Positions 1-12,025 are shown, counted from the first letter of the stretch. The stretch: 64,000 nt of DNA from Trachythela sp. YZ-2020 (GCA_016169945.1 JADLSH010000393.1:8903501-8967500), one strand, 5' to 3'. Program-made: numbers and translations. The notes: a model not told the origin generated them from the sequence alone.

Positions 1-115
1 CGCATTTTACACAGGGTTGGGACAAAACGCGGATCCGGAATTGCGGAAGCGGAAAAGGGATAAAACACGGAAAAAAGGATAAAACGCGGGAAAAGGGATA
101 AAACAGTCATTTGGA
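1..115. repeat. Short tandem repeat, ggataaaacgcgg type
   Basis: Degenerate copies of a roughly 20-bp unit built on ggataaaacgcgg, with gaaaaggg between them, cut by the window edge. The same motif in reverse complement forms the array at 4535-4720, so the two arrays are an inverted pair about 4.4 kb apart. No coding sequence. Confidence 0.6.
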
Positions 116-862
116 TAAATTGATTATTTTCAATCTTTAGAAACGCTTTGTTTCCACGACAGTCCAGCAAAGAATGAAAAGAAAGTCGAATATATTGAAA
201 TTTCAATATTTTGAATCAGTAGCGAGATCAATCGAGTTCATTTTATCTATGATTTCAGCCTTCTAAACTCATTATAAAGGTAATCACACCGTAACGATGT
301 TTGGGAGAAGAAATCTTATTTTAACAGCGTCTCAGATTTAAGCCGATGAACGGAATTTCGTCGGTGGTTGAGAGGATTTTGTAGCAAATTCGCCGAGTCT
401 CCATCGCATTTCGCCGTGACTGACTGAATAAATGAATAACTCGCGTATGGTTTTAAATTTCCGATCACATGCTGTTTATACTTACAGTATTTTATGTGAA
501 AAGAATATATTTAAAAAATAGTCGAAGCAAACTTGCTTTTCCAATCGGCTTCAAATGACCGCCATGTTGCATTTATCGCGCCCAATATGCTAATTTCAGG
601 TTTTATTAAGAAGTAGACTCACCTAGATTTAATCGTTTACGCCCTAGATATCATTAACTTTAAATTTCCTCTTGGCAGCGAACACTTGTATGTATTTACA
701 GTTATTTGCACTTCTAGCCAAATTACATTATAACACGCCTCGTTTATCTTGACACTAATCTTAATTGCTTTTCCGCCTCGCCTTCACTCGCCCTTCTATA
801 AATACCTTGTATAATTATTCTAAATTAGACAGTATTCGCTCTCGTGATTCACTTTATTCATT
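116..862. other. Intergenic, no gene seen
   Basis: AT-rich non-coding DNA with stops in all frames at short spacing. I see no exon-like block, RNA gene or clear repeat here. Confidence 0.5.
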
Positions 863-871
863 GTAATCAGG

Positions 872-1661
872 CTGCCTCGTACCCAGGCGCTCTCAGTTAT
901 TATTATTATTATATTTATATTTATCCAGGATACTCACATCACTGACGTGTTTTTCAGTGAGGTCCTGCATCTTACAATGATATTTATATACAACAATAAT
1001 AGACAACAATTTATGACAACAAAAATGAGATTATACTAGGCATATTACTAAGTATGGAACTAAGAATAGTTAATAGACGATAAACTTAGTGAAGACTTAA
1101 ATTTAATTAGCGAATCGACGTTTTTAACTGAGCTGTCCAAATCGTTGAAGTCTATAGAAGCGTAATACGAGGGTTTACATTTACCCCAGTTCGTGTTAGC
1201 TTTCGGTAGGTGGAGGTTGTTGCAGGATCTTGTGTTGTAGGAATGAATACTGTTGTTAGTTGTTAGTTTGAAGTCGAAGTCGATTAGTTCATTAGTACAT
1301 TTATATATGAAGATACAGCGGTGTTTATATCTGCGTGAAGAGTTGCGAGAGCTTCGGTTGCTGAGGAAAGAGGAGGAAGATTTAGAATCAATTTAGCTGC
1401 TTTATTTTCCAAGGTTTGCAGAGAGTTCATGAGTCCAGAGTTGTTCTTGTCTCCCCAAATAATATCTGCGTAATCGAATAACGGTAGTATTGTAGAAGTA
1501 TAAAAGGTTAGTCTTGCATGCAGTGGTAAAAATGATTTGACACGACGGAGCAATCCTAATCTTTGATGCGCGCTTCGCTCGCCAGTGTAATACTTCATGT
1601 AAAAAAACTGATCATAGCTAATTTCTAAATAATGCTCTGGAGACGCCTGGGTACGAGGCAG
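872..1661 (-). mobile_element. TIR element enclosing a LINE tail (MULE-like)
   Basis: The ends are inverted repeats of about 22 bp containing tgcctcgtacccaggcg (873-889, and its complement at 1644-1660). They are flanked by a perfect 9-bp direct repeat, gtaatcagg, at 863-871 and 1662-1670. Nine-base duplications are typical of Mutator-like elements, but no transposase is present, so the superfamily is inferred from the TSD length only. The interior is the 3' part of a LINE on the minus strand with its own (TAA)n tail. Confidence 0.6.
1284..1640 (-). pseudogene. LINE reverse transcriptase, C-terminal fragment
   Basis: The frame matches the thumb/connection end of CR1/L2-type LINE ORF2: RLGLLRRVKSFLP, then a YTSTILPLFDYADIIWG-like stretch and the KAAKLIL segment. 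The YxDD catalytic core, endonuclease and 5' part are absent. It ends in a normal stop at 1284, followed by an AT-rich 3' UTR and a TTATTATTA microsatellite near 900, as expected for a LINE tail. It lies wholly inside the TIRs at 872 and 1661. Dead fragment, no function expected. Confidence 0.75.
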
Positions 1662-1670
1662 GTAATCAGG

Positions 1671-2819
1671 CATTTCAATAAATCGGTGCTCGTGCTAAAC
1701 TTTCTTCGTCCTGTCTGTTGATTTGTACTTTTCGTTGAGTAGCCCAGTAGCACCAACTGTTCTGAACTATTCAGAAGAACATTCCAAGTCTGTCTGGTGC
1801 CCACTAACGAAAGAAACACTTGAAAGGGAATCACTCGAAGCAACCCTACAACGGGTGAGTTCTTTTTTACGCAGTCATCCAGGTACGTGCAATTTATGGT
1901 TCAACTTTACATCAATTTTTCTTCGTGATTTCGAATAGACTGAATGGTATTGACAGTTAGTCTCAGACAAGTCTCTGGCGGTATTTATCTATTTTCAATA
2001 ATTATGTATATTCACTGTTATTCTTATATTTATACTGCCGCAAGAAAACCAAGCAATACATTAACGAAGACAGTTGCGCCAGACGCTCAGTGAAAGAGTC
2101 AAGACCAAGCCAAATGTAAATAACTTTGACAATAAGATTTCATTTCAACTGCTAGAATTTTCAATGTACGTTATACGTTATTACGCGACAAAAATAATTA
2201 TAATCTTTTTACTCCTATAAACGCCATGGAATTTTATTAAGGATGACTATACATGGGGAAAGAAATTATCCTAACCCAATTTTAATATTATATCAACGTC
2301 TAAATCTATATAGGTATAATAGCTGATTTTCAGTACTACAGTCATAATGAAGAAGACAACAACAACCAACTCTGCCAGTGTTGAAAAGTTGAAAATTGTT
2401 GAAATTTGGGTATAAAAAAAGCGAAATCGAGACAATTGTGTACGATAAAGCGATCTAAAATCCACCGTTTATTATAGCCAGCTCTGGCATTGAGATTCCC
2501 TCAACATTGTCCAGAGATACAGCGAGAACACATTCACAATTACTACCTCTGCAAAGCAAGAACTGCCACAATATGAAGAAAGACAACAAGTTTCAAATGG
2601 CTCCCAGACAGTCAAAGTGTTCTTGACTCAAAGTATTTTATGAGCTGAAGAAAGACCTAGTTGGTCGACTCAAGACTGTGGTTTGACCATGTCTTGAACG
2701 GAGGAGGAGATTCAAATTTCATCCAACTGGCGAAAATCTCTTTCAGTTCTTTGAATATCTGGGAACTGATTGCAAACAACCTAATGAACCTATTATTTAA
2801 ATTGACCTCGAATTTTCTT
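1671..2819. other. Intergenic, no gene seen
   Basis: Short unconvincing frames only. No exon, tRNA or diagnostic repeat recognised. Confidence 0.45.
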
Positions 2820-3660
2820 AGTAGTGATTTGTTTTGAAATGTAATATCAATGGATTGTCAATTAAACTTGAAACGCAGTGGTTAATCTTCCCAGCAAGTC
2901 TGAGCCGGCCTTACTACTTTTTGACAACAAAATACAAACCACCTATAGGCCACATAAAATATATTCCTTGATTCTCATCACCGCCCGACGGAATTTGGAG
3001 TCCCGCGTTGATATAGTTTTGTATTTTGTTATAAAATATAAATGTGCCGCCCGACCGAACATCTTAAGAGATTTAGTATTTTTATATTTTATATTGGAAT
3101 TTCGATGTTAGCCCAAATGGTGAATTTATTCCAAATGCGACAAATCGCATTGAGTACGTGTTGAAGACGGACCAGCATACAGTTGACAAACCAGTACAAA
3201 ATGTTTCATTTAACTTAACATTTAACGATACATTCGTGATATTAAATGAAATTAGAAAACTGTTCATTTCAGCTTGTGGCAGAGTTCTTCTTTAATTAAG
3301 GCCAAACATATAAATATCAAAATACCTCCCTCTCCAATTTTTAAATTTTATAAAAAATCTATTTAATTTTTTATACAAAATATAAAATATAAACCTCCCG
3401 CCTCCTGGATATTTTAAAATTTTGGTCTTAATAGTGATTTGTTTTGAAACGCAGCAGTTAATCTTCCCAGCGGTCTGAGCCGTACTAGCTCTTGACAACA
3501 AAATACAAACCACCTATTATTTAAATTTAAGCTAAATTGAACTCGATTTTCTCTTAGTGATTTGCTTTGAAATGTAATATCAATGGATTGTCAATTAAAC
3601 TTGAAATGTAATAGTTAATCTTCCCTCCCTTACTACTTCTTGACAACAAAATACAAGCGA
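2820..3660 (+). repeat. Three dispersed copies of a ~100-130 bp repeat
   Basis: Copies begin near 2822, 3432 and 3558. Shared blocks are gtgatttgttttgaaa, agttaatcttcccagc and cttgacaacaaaatacaa. The first and third also share tcaatggattgtcaatta; the middle copy lacks it. Non-coding, origin unknown. Confidence 0.7.
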
Positions 3661-4520
3661 TAATAAATCATTGCTATAAAGGGGTTAATAGGTCGAATCG
3701 TCTGATTAGATAACCAGACACAGTGCAATCTCGTTTCCAGAGTATGCCCGTTCGCAGGTTAGGTAGTGGGCATGACTCTGGGGAAATCGAATCACAGTGA
3801 TCGAATGAAGTTTCGTATGATTTCATACGAATAGGTGATATGCGCATGCTCGTGATCATATAAACAAAATTTCGGAATTTTTCGTCGAAAATGTGTTCTT
3901 TTTGCATTGAAATCATCGAAAAATTTATATATTTTTGTGCTAAAAGTTCTGGAGTAAATATTTACGATGTACTACGAATCATTCTTATGGATTAACGGAT
4001 TAATGATCAAGAAAAGACTAATTGAAAGTGTCATGCACTCAGACTGTCAGAGACTCGAGGACTGGGAGCCGATTAGAGAGGTTTAGAGAAAGACTATATA
4101 TAGTCTTAAACTGTATTTTTATAAATTTAAAACATTCTAGATTGTAATACAACTAGCAGTTGAAACCAGACATGGTGTTTATAATATGATATACATAATA
4201 TCCTCTGGAATGTTTGCTGTGGACCTTTGGTTTATACAAACATTAATACGTACAGCAATATGGTAGCACTATCCTGGAAAATCTGAAATTTAAAGATATA
4301 TTTAAGTGGCAATACTCGTGTTTACATTATTCCTGACTATAAAATTGCAGTGCCGCTTTAGTGATCAATATATTCAGGAACAATTTGCACAAGATCTAAT
4401 CGTACGATTGTTTTGAAAATTGACTATGTCGTACACATATTTACTCTGTTGCTAACAATATACAACAACATTGTAAACACGCCTAGATAAGCAGAAATTT
4501 TCAAGTTTTAATTACGCGTG
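3661..4520. other. Intergenic, no gene seen
   Basis: AT-rich, no supported feature. The open frame near 3674-3916 has no recognisable protein character. Confidence 0.45.
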
Positions 4521-4534
4521 TTCAAATATCAACC

Positions 4535-4720
4535 GAGCACTAAATCCGCGTTTTTTCGTCAAATCCGCATTTTATCCCATATCCGCGTTTTATCTCCATA
4601 TCTCCTTTATCCCCATATCCGCCTTTTATCCCCATATCCGCCTTTTATCCGCATATCCGCTCCGCGTTTTATCCCCATATCCGCTCCGTATCTGCCTCCG
4701 CCTTTTATCCTTACCCCACT
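4535..4720. repeat. Tandem repeat, ccgcgttttatcc type
   Basis: About ten degenerate ~19-bp units of ccatatccgc(c/g)ttttatcc. It is the reverse complement of the array at 1-115. A reading frame through it (proline/isoleucine repeats) is only the translation of the repeat. Confidence 0.75.
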
Positions 4721-4729
4721 ACCAGAGTC

Positions 4730-5300
4730 ATACTCACCTTAAACTCGTGGCTTCTACTCTTCCAAGTCTCTTGAAACTGCATGTATTGCACTATAACAAA
4801 CTCGTATAATGCAACAGACAGACGGAAGAAGAAAACAGTAAAGTTTTAAAACCAAAAAATGCGTGTTTATGGGCGGAGTTGCAACGATTGAAAGGCGTGG
4901 TGATCGTGTGATTTTCGGGAGCTTGATAACGACACTTCGGTGGCATCCGTAGTAAACGTGCACCTTCGCCGCCGATACTAGGAATTGTAGCAAGTGCATT
5001 TTGTTTGTTATACTTTACTTTAACACATAACCTTACATAACCCACATAAAATGGCATTTTAGAGATTGCAGATTTCAAAATTTTCTGGGGGAGCATGCCC
5101 CCATGCCCCCCTAAAGGTCCCATGCCTTCAACATTCGGTTCTAGTGCCACTGTACCCTCTGAGATTTTTATAGATAAAATCGCTCATTAAAATTGCACTT
5201 TCCTGCCCCAACCCCCAATTTTAAACAGGCACCACGGTCCCTGGAAACGGCCTCTGAAAGTGTCAGTGTTTCGCGATCCGCCATTGATAAACGCCTTGGT
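4730..5300. other. Intergenic with a dispersed repeat
   Basis: Contains ttcaaaattttctgggggag near 5075 followed by gcatgccccc. The same core recurs at about 33735, so this is a dispersed repeat. The open frames over it are repeat translations, not genes. The target duplication of the next element begins at 5293. Confidence 0.5.
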
Positions 5301-6130
5301 CAGTGTTTCCACAAAGTCCAAATTTCCTCTTTCGCTTGTAGAGTTTCCTTAAATTTCCTTGCACTTAAATCTAATTTCCTTAAAATTTCCTTGATTAATA
5401 AGGCCATTTTTATAGTATGACTGATTTGTTGCAGCGCACTGTAACGTGGTGGGGCATTTGCCCCAGTGGGCCCTGCATGGGGATTTCTTCAAATAAATGA
5501 TAGTAAAGAAAACTTGTCATGTATTATCAATCGTATGAATTTAAGAAGTTGAAGACATGGGCTTTATGGTTGAGAAGAGTTCTACTGAACCAATTTGAAA
5601 TAGCACTTGTTGCGGCTTGAATTGAAGGCGTGAAAATCTGTGATTTGCCGTTGTAAACAGAGCGAGGACCACGTCTAAAACTCCCGTGGTACTTTAATTA
5701 TTCATTACTTTTCATCGACTCATTGTATTAATAGCCGCCGTCGTCGCGTTGCCGTCCTACATGCTTACTGACACAGTGGCATAGAAAGCACTGAGGCTGG
5801 GGAGCCACCATTTTGCACAGCCTAAAAATAAATTAGGTCCATGTTCTTTAATAATTATGTGCAGGCAGTGCAGCAAGTTTGGAATTAACTCTTAAGAGTA
5901 AATTTAAGTCTATATTTTCCATGGTGCCTGAACCGAAAAAGGCAACTACACAAGCCCCACCAAATTATTCCATTATGCTGTCCGATTAAACCAAAACTGA
6001 TTATGTTGTCCAAGTTCAATTCGACGCCAGAAAGTGCAAGAAATGGCTTTTCTGAGCTTCAAATTTTCGCGGATTCCCAGACCTCTTTTGGCGCTTGTCC
6101 TAAATCTCAGCCCCCTAATGAAACGGTCGC

Positions 6131-6344
6131 CACTTGTTTCCATCTACCAAACTGACGTTACGTCATTTTTTCAACTTTGAAGTAAAGTTTAAAATTTTGT
6201 AACTAACCCTAAAACCTACCCTAACCCCTAACCCAAAACCTAACCCTAACCAAATTGATGAAGAAAAATCAAGAAAATCGAATATGAAAATCTTTGAAAA
6301 TCGGGAAAATTGCGTAACGTCAGTTTGCTAGATGGAAACAAGTG
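6131..6344. mobile_element. Small TIR element with telomere-like core
   Basis: Inverted repeats cacttgtttccatct at the left and agatggaaacaagtg at the right, each followed inward by a cgtaacgtcagtttg-type block (about 32 bp in all). The interior carries several aaccctaac units. A 5'-truncated relative is at 56290-56447. Confidence 0.75.
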
Positions 6345-6768
6345 AAAACCTAATGAAACCGGTGTGTTATTAATTTAAGCTGGATTTTGTGATACTTTGC
6401 AAGAGCCCAGTAATAACCCCCGAGCCGGCGCGAAGCGCCGTGCGAGGGCACTAATTCCGCTCGGATATTTACACCCGGGTATGTGACAACAGTAGTGGAA
6501 TGCAAAGTTGTCCGCCATTATGCAATGGACGGTTTTCTACGTTATGCGCATGCGCGAGTTCAGACAGAGAGAAAACTGTTTTGTACTCGGGAGTCGGGAC
6601 ATAAACAGACAAACAAAGTCTCTAAAACGAGATAAATGAAAATTATTTAGAGGACTTTCACATGTTAAAATTAACAGGAGGAAGAAACAGTCAAAAGACC
6701 GAAGAAAGACAAGACTCAATACTTCATGTTACAATAACTTTTGGGGGAGTAAATTGTGTGGTTCGAAT

Positions 6769-7337
6769 TAGGCCCTTCCCGATTGTGCTAGTAAAACTGG
6801 CACATTGTGCACATAGCAATGCTTGTTTTTTCCCAAAATTATGCTCAAATTTATGCTCATTTTTCAAAATTATGCTCATTTGGTTGAAAAAAATGCTTGG
6901 CTTTATTTAGAAGAAACACATCAATTTTGTGTAATTTCTATATCATGTGTATAGAGAATCGGTTTTTTGGATACCGTTACTATGTTCCGTCCTCAGGACA
7001 GTATGAACTTGAAATTCAATTAGTCAGTGCTTCCACTTTCAGATTTGTATTTCCGTATGACCGTATCGGATTATCAGATAATAAAATTAGTAAAACGTAC
7101 TTTATTTTGACTTTATGGGGAAATAAAAGATGAAATATAGTTTTCCTAAACTCACTAAAACTGCATGAACACCAAAAATATGAAAAGTTTTGCTTCTTAA
7201 CACCCACAATTCAGATGAATTTATAGCGAAAAATTACTAAATTATGCTAGCAATTCTTTTCTTGAAAAAATGCAAAAAATATGCTCGTTGAGCCAAATTA
7301 TGCTGAAAATTATGCTAGCACAATCGGGAAGGGCCTA
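6769..7337. mobile_element. hAT MITE, 569 bp
   Basis: Termini taggcccttcccgattgtgc and its inverted copy ending at 7337 are flanked by a perfect 8-bp duplication, gttcgaat (6761-6768 and 7338-7345), the hAT hallmark. Subterminal atgctc/atgctag motifs recur near both ends. No transposase. It is inserted inside the larger hAT at 5301-7697. Confidence 0.88.
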
Positions 7338-7705
7338 GTTCGAATGGGCGAGGAGATTCTGCATGCATTTCTAGTTAGACTTAATTGTTAGCAGTTATTT
7401 GGCATGTTTTGCCCCACCACTGAAAAATTCTTAAAAAATGCACTTATTTGTTGTAAGCGTTACACACTGCCAAAAAGTCTTAAAAATTTATCAGATTATT
7501 TTGAAATCAAACTCATTTTGAGCTATTATAAAATATTCTGCGAAGATGTGGTAAATTTGGTGAATTAAAAATAGGCCAGTGAGTTCAATAAGTGGCAACA
7601 AATTGCTAAAAAATCAAATATTTTTACTAGTAAAAAATTCCTTTTTAGGGTCAACATTTCCTTGAAAAAGGAAATTTCCTTGAAAGTGGAAACGCTGGCC
7701 TTGGT

Positions 7706-8980
7706 ATCCAGGCCTTCCCGCCAATAATAAATTTATACTTGGCGCCGTCAAGCCGTTTGTAAATTAATGTCAAGGTGTTAATTTATATTATATGTAAATA
7801 ATGAAATATTTCTGTTATAAAAATTACTAAGATGATTTGGGATCTGTGTTTTAACTTTCTTGTATAAATAAGTAAGGAAACATTTACATCTAAATAATAA
7901 TTTCACAAAACCTCAATTATTTATAAATAATTTCTGAACAATCCCATTGTTTATAAATAATTAGTGACTGAATCTTATTATTTATACATAAAAGTTTTGG
8001 GGATGATCGTGTTCAAATAATTATTTATAAATAATGAAAAATATCATCGATATTTTGCTAAATAATAAATTTACATTCGGCGCCCCATAGGTTGCCATGT
8101 TTTTATAATACCCCACACAACTTAGCCTACGTCTATGACGTAGGCTACACACCACTCCAAAAACACACCACTCCAAAAACGCCAAGAATGAAATGTTAAA
8201 TATGCCGTACACTACCGCACACAAATGCATCTGTTAATGTCACCATGTCAATCAATGGGTCTAATGCACCCGTGAATGCACTTTCAGGTCAAGGACTGTC
8301 TATAGGGGTTTAGTTCTCCTTGGTCAAACTAAGGATTGCCCAAGTGTTCCTTGTCCAGGTTCGTCAGGGACTAGCAACCCCTGGCAAGGCTCTGCATCAG
8401 GATTTCCTACAGAGCATTCAGTTCAGAATCAGTGCAGTTTAGGATGCGATGTGAGTAGGGATGTTTGTCATATTACAATTGGAGACGTCACACCCCAGAA
8501 CCCCTTCTCCCACAAAAATATGTTGTATTTGAATTGTGTTTCATGAAAATGGGTTTATATCAACCACTGTCCACTTGGGTCATTAATGAGGATTATTTAA
8601 ACACGAATACGGTTCATAAATTAGCAACTCCTTGCCATTGGTTATCGTTCCATAAATCGTCTTTCTTTAGTATGATATATCTAATTTGATATCAATACTG
8701 TAAATATGGACCAATCTTGAATTTCACAATATTCTAACATCCACATCATTTTGTTTTCATAGATTCAGCCTTGGAGGAAAGAGGTAGAAAGCCAAAAAAA
8801 AGAAGTAGGTAAAGTTTTCTATATTTCCTTTTGTAATTCATTAGTTCATATAAATAATAATTATGTATTCAATATATGATCAAGTTAACTGCTTAAGATA
8901 ATCTTGTACTGATGTTAATCAGGTGAAGTCTATCTGAAATTTAAACTAGTTTCATTAAACTCGGCACGCAAAAAGTTGTA
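7706..8980. other. Intergenic; one weak exon candidate
   Basis: Holds paired copies of aataaatttatacttggcgc-type sequence (7722 and 8065), several ttatttataaataa palindromes, and a tandem block ccactccaaaaacacaccac near 8152. At 8763-8808 a segment bounded by tttcatag and gtaaag would encode RGRKPKK, an AT-hook-like basic motif. Two frames are open and its phase does not fit the ETS exon directly, so I do not call it. Confidence 0.35.
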
Positions 8981-8987
8981 CGTCTGA

Positions 8988-9250
8988 CCATAGTCCCTAT
9001 AGCAGTGTCTGGAAACGCATCTAAAGCTTTTGTTCTATGTTTTTGTTCATGTTTGTGCCCTTCACGCTCAGTAAACACATTGTTCTCTTAGCATAATGAA
9101 GGAAGCAGCCAATAAACTCCGTGCAGCTGAACATTAACATTTGTAAAAAAAGAAAACGTGCACTCTCAGTACACCCTCAACATCAACCCACCATGGCTCT
9201 AAACTTTCAAGTTTGCTGCGTTTCCAGACACTGTATTGTAGGGACTATGG
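8988..9250. mobile_element. MITE, 263 bp
   Basis: Inverted repeats begin ccatagtccctata and continue gtgtctggaaacgca at the left. The mirror copy ends tagggactatgg at 9250. A short direct repeat tctga flanks both sides (983-987 of the ninth kilobase and 9251-9255). No coding capacity. Confidence 0.75.
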
Positions 9251-9591
9251 TCTGACAAAGTCAATCTCTATTATGTAAAAAACCAGATTATGTACTTTGA
9301 TAAAATGTCTTGAAGACGTCTTAATTTGTGAACGAATGCTTGAAACTGCCGTAATAATACACAAAACTGCAGAATAGAAGTGAGATAATAGACCAGTATT
9401 CCTGTGAATTATTGGGGAAGGTAGCCTTAAAATTCTGGAGATCCACATTCACATCCAAGTTGGCCTTTCTCACACTCGTCGGTCTTTTTTGCGCACATCG
9501 TCAGAGCGTGCAGATGTGCTTTTAGAGCTCCTCAAAACATACCACATTTCGAAGAAAGATTTAAAGTCAGTTTGAAGTAATAACCCAGGAA

Positions 9592-11150
9592 ATGCATTCA
9601 TCAGCGGTCCTGAATGTATTGTATGGTTATTTTGATGTTAAAAGGAACAAGTTAAAGTGGACAGGCTCACTTGAAGATCTAAAAGCGCTTGTATACTCAC
9701 TGAAATTGATGAAGAAGCGGCTAAAAGAACTACGTGGCGTTCGCCCAGCGGTGGGAAATGGAATTTCGAGAGCAATATATTGGTAGTTACCTGGCAGATG
9801 AAAAGCGAAAATATATATTTCGAGGGAGAGAAGAGCATCACCCTAGAAGAACGAATAAAATATTTTATAGAACGAAGCAAAAACACCGCTGAAAATGCCG
9901 AGCCCACGTCGGACTTCAAACAGCCAGTTGAAAGATTATTAACTGACGAGTCCGACCTGAACTCTGATAACGAGTGTGATGACGGATCTTAGCGAGTCGG
10001 AAAAAGCGCATTTTGCATCGAATGGCGAAAACGATATTGTAAAGGACTCCACAATCGACCAGCATGGAAAAATTGGCTTAGATAATTCACTCAGGGAAAG
10101 TTCAACGTACGAAAAGTCACATGAGCAGTCATCCGAGTCGTCTGATGCAAATTTGCATGGCGACAAGTTAATAACCAAGACAAAAGATACATCAAATCCC
10201 CGGAGGACTGTTAATGCTTATTCCAATTATGACCCTGAAATTAATACAGGGTGTCTCAAAAAACTGCAAACACTACTATTTGTATAACATCCACTGCAAT
10301 TAGCATTGCAATGCCTGTGCAACTTATGATGCTCCTGGGATTTGAAAATACGTTCGAATTTTCCTTGAAATTAGAATAACCACACAAAGTGAGTTAAAAT
10401 GCAAAATAGGAGTTCGACTACGAATGGCTCAACCACAGAACAAAGAGTGTTATTGTTTGTTTGATGTACACAATTTACTTTGCTCATGGGTTCGTGTTTA
10501 CGTTACTAACCCTAACCCTAAGTTTCCACTTCAACCGTATCGTAGCGAAACGTACCGGTGAGCATGCGTACATTGAAAATAAGTTAAACAATTCACGTAC
10601 TTACGGGTGTATTCGCGTATCAAAATAAAAAGTTCGTCGCAAGTCAACTTTTTGGCGTACTACGGAAGTATTCCCCAACGAATATTCCCTAAATTTTGAA
10701 ATTTAAAATTTGTTTTGATACGTTACGGTACGGCACGGGCGAAGTGGAAAACGGCCTTAAGTCCCTAACATTACGAATTTCGACATCCCAAGCATAAATT
10801 GTGTTTACGCACCCTTGGGATCACTTAGTACTGAATTATGCAATTTTCATAAATATCTGATTTCAAAGGGTTTGCAGTTTTTTTGAGACACCCTGTACGC
10901 TAAAATCTAAATTTGAGAGATTTGCTGGCAACGTGACAACAAGACTAGACGATCTCGTCTTTGAGATAAACGCCATAAATGAGAACAAACCGTATTCTAT
11001 CATAACTCTAGAAGGAGTGATTAATGAGTTAAAGGAAGAAAAGGCTGAATTATGCAGGAATAATGAATTATCAGCATGCGCCTCACTATATCGCAACTGA
11101 GTCAGACAAATGAGCAGCTCGAAGACGAGAAATAAAGTTTGATAACCGCT
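9592..11150 (+). pseudogene. LINE ORF1, N-terminal part, interrupted
   Basis: Overlapping open segments share the style of cnidarian LINE ORF1 proteins (a VTWQMKSENIYFEGEKS stretch, acidic serine-rich linker, then coiled coil). The frame changes near 9780 and 9980. After the MITE at 10247-10895 it resumes at about 10900 with a helical Glu/Lys-rich region, ending in stops near 11100. Probably an RNA-binding ORF1 remnant; the family of the N-terminal part is not certain. Confidence 0.45.
10247..10895. mobile_element. mariner-type MITE, 649 bp
   Basis: Terminal inverted repeats cagggtgtctcaaaaaactg and its complement. A TA dinucleotide flanks each end (10245-10246 and 10896-10897), the Tc1/mariner target duplication. 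The CAGGGTGTCTC start is common among mariner-derived MITEs. No transposase frame. It interrupts the LINE ORF1 reading region. Confidence 0.88.
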
Positions 11151-11530
11151 GTTAAGATAATACAAAATGACTTTAATCAGCAGCGTATTGAGGCGAAGAC
11201 AAGTGGCACTGCAAACGAAGAACTGGTTAGCGACATTGCTGGTGGTGATGATGAGAACGCGTGGAAAAAACCTAAGTCTAAGCATCAAAGCAAGTCACCA
11301 ACTATTTTGCTTCAGGATGTAGCCAGACCTTTAACTAGCAATCGATTCCAAGTCCTTGACGATTCAAACTCCAATGCAAGTTCCCATATCGGGACATCAA
11401 CAAAGACACTGGTTCCCGAGAATCAAGATCAAGATAGCTCACATCATCTAACAAAAAGGTTTCTGATAAACCAACGGGTTCGTCAAACCCATTTGATAAT
11501 CCATCAAATCAACCTTGCAACCGTGTTAAT

Positions 11531-12025
11531 GTGGCTATACTTGGAGACTCAATGCTAAAATTTATAAACCCTTCAAAATTGCGTAAAAGTTCAAAACGCA
11601 ACGTGTTGGTGAAAACGTTCCCTGGAGCCAAAGTGGGCGATAGGAAACATTACGTCAAACCCACGATAGACAAAACTCCTGATTATTTGGTCCTACACGT
11701 TGGAACTAACGACCTAAAACAATCAACCCCCAACCAAATATCTGGATATATATCTACTATCGGACAAGAGATGGAGAAAAGCTCGCCGAAAACAAAAGTG
11801 ATTATCTCAGAAGTAATAACGCGAACTGATGACCCAAGTCTTAATGCTAAAATAGAAGATCTCAATACTAGACTGAAACAGGTGTGTGCCAATAATAAAT
11901 GGGGGATTATCACGCATAGAAACATTACAGCAAATTACCTGAATCCGTATGGTCTACACCTGAACAAGAAAGGCTCTGCCAAATTAGCTAGAAACTTTAT
12001 CGAGTGTCTTAAAAATTGTAATTGA
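11531..12025 (+). CDS. LINE ORF1 SGNH/GDSL esterase domain
   Basis: A 164-aa open frame with SGNH-hydrolase blocks in order: block I GDSMLKF (Ser nucleophile) near residue 6, FPGAKVGD, block III HVGTNDL near residue 56, and block V YGLHLNKKG near residue 146 with the catalytic His. This esterase is characteristic of ORF1 proteins of CR1-clade LINEs. It is thought to act in the ORF1 ribonucleoprotein, though its substrate is unknown. The upstream frame 11139-11558 (serine-rich linker) overlaps it out of frame, so a frameshift near 11540 separates the domain from the rest of ORF1. It ends about 210 bp before the ORF2 endonuclease remnant. Confidence 0.8.
   Translation: MAILGDSMLKFINPSKLRKSSKRNVLVKTFPGAKVGDRKHYVKPTIDKTPDYLVLHVGTNDLKQSTPNQISGYISTIGQEMEKSSPKTKVIISEVITRTDDPSLNAKIEDLNTRLKQVCANNKWGIITHRNITANYLNPYGLHLNKKGSAKLARNFIECLKNCN

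Larger units (their letters stand above)
5301..7697. mobile_element. Non-autonomous hAT element, 2.4 kb
   Basis: Left end cagtgtttccac (5301) and right end gtggaaacgctg (to 7697) are inverted repeats of the hAT type. They are flanked by a perfect 8-bp duplication, gccttggt, at 5293-5300 and 7698-7705. Subterminal aaatttcctt/aaggaaatt motifs occur at both ends. No transposase frame remains. Two further TIR elements (6131-6344 and 6769-7337) are nested inside, so it is the oldest of the three. A related right end occurs at 55920-56046. Confidence 0.85.

Noticed and set aside
4518..4742. Proline/isoleucine-rich frame
   Set aside because: Translation of the 19-bp tandem repeat.
4791..5150. 119-codon frame on the minus strand
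   Set aside because: It runs through a dispersed repeat (ttctgggggagcatgccccc type) found again at 33735; no protein character.
8763..8808. AT-hook exon of the ETS gene
   Set aside because: Has splice-like borders and RGRKPKK, but two frames are open and the phase does not join the ETS exon; insufficient.
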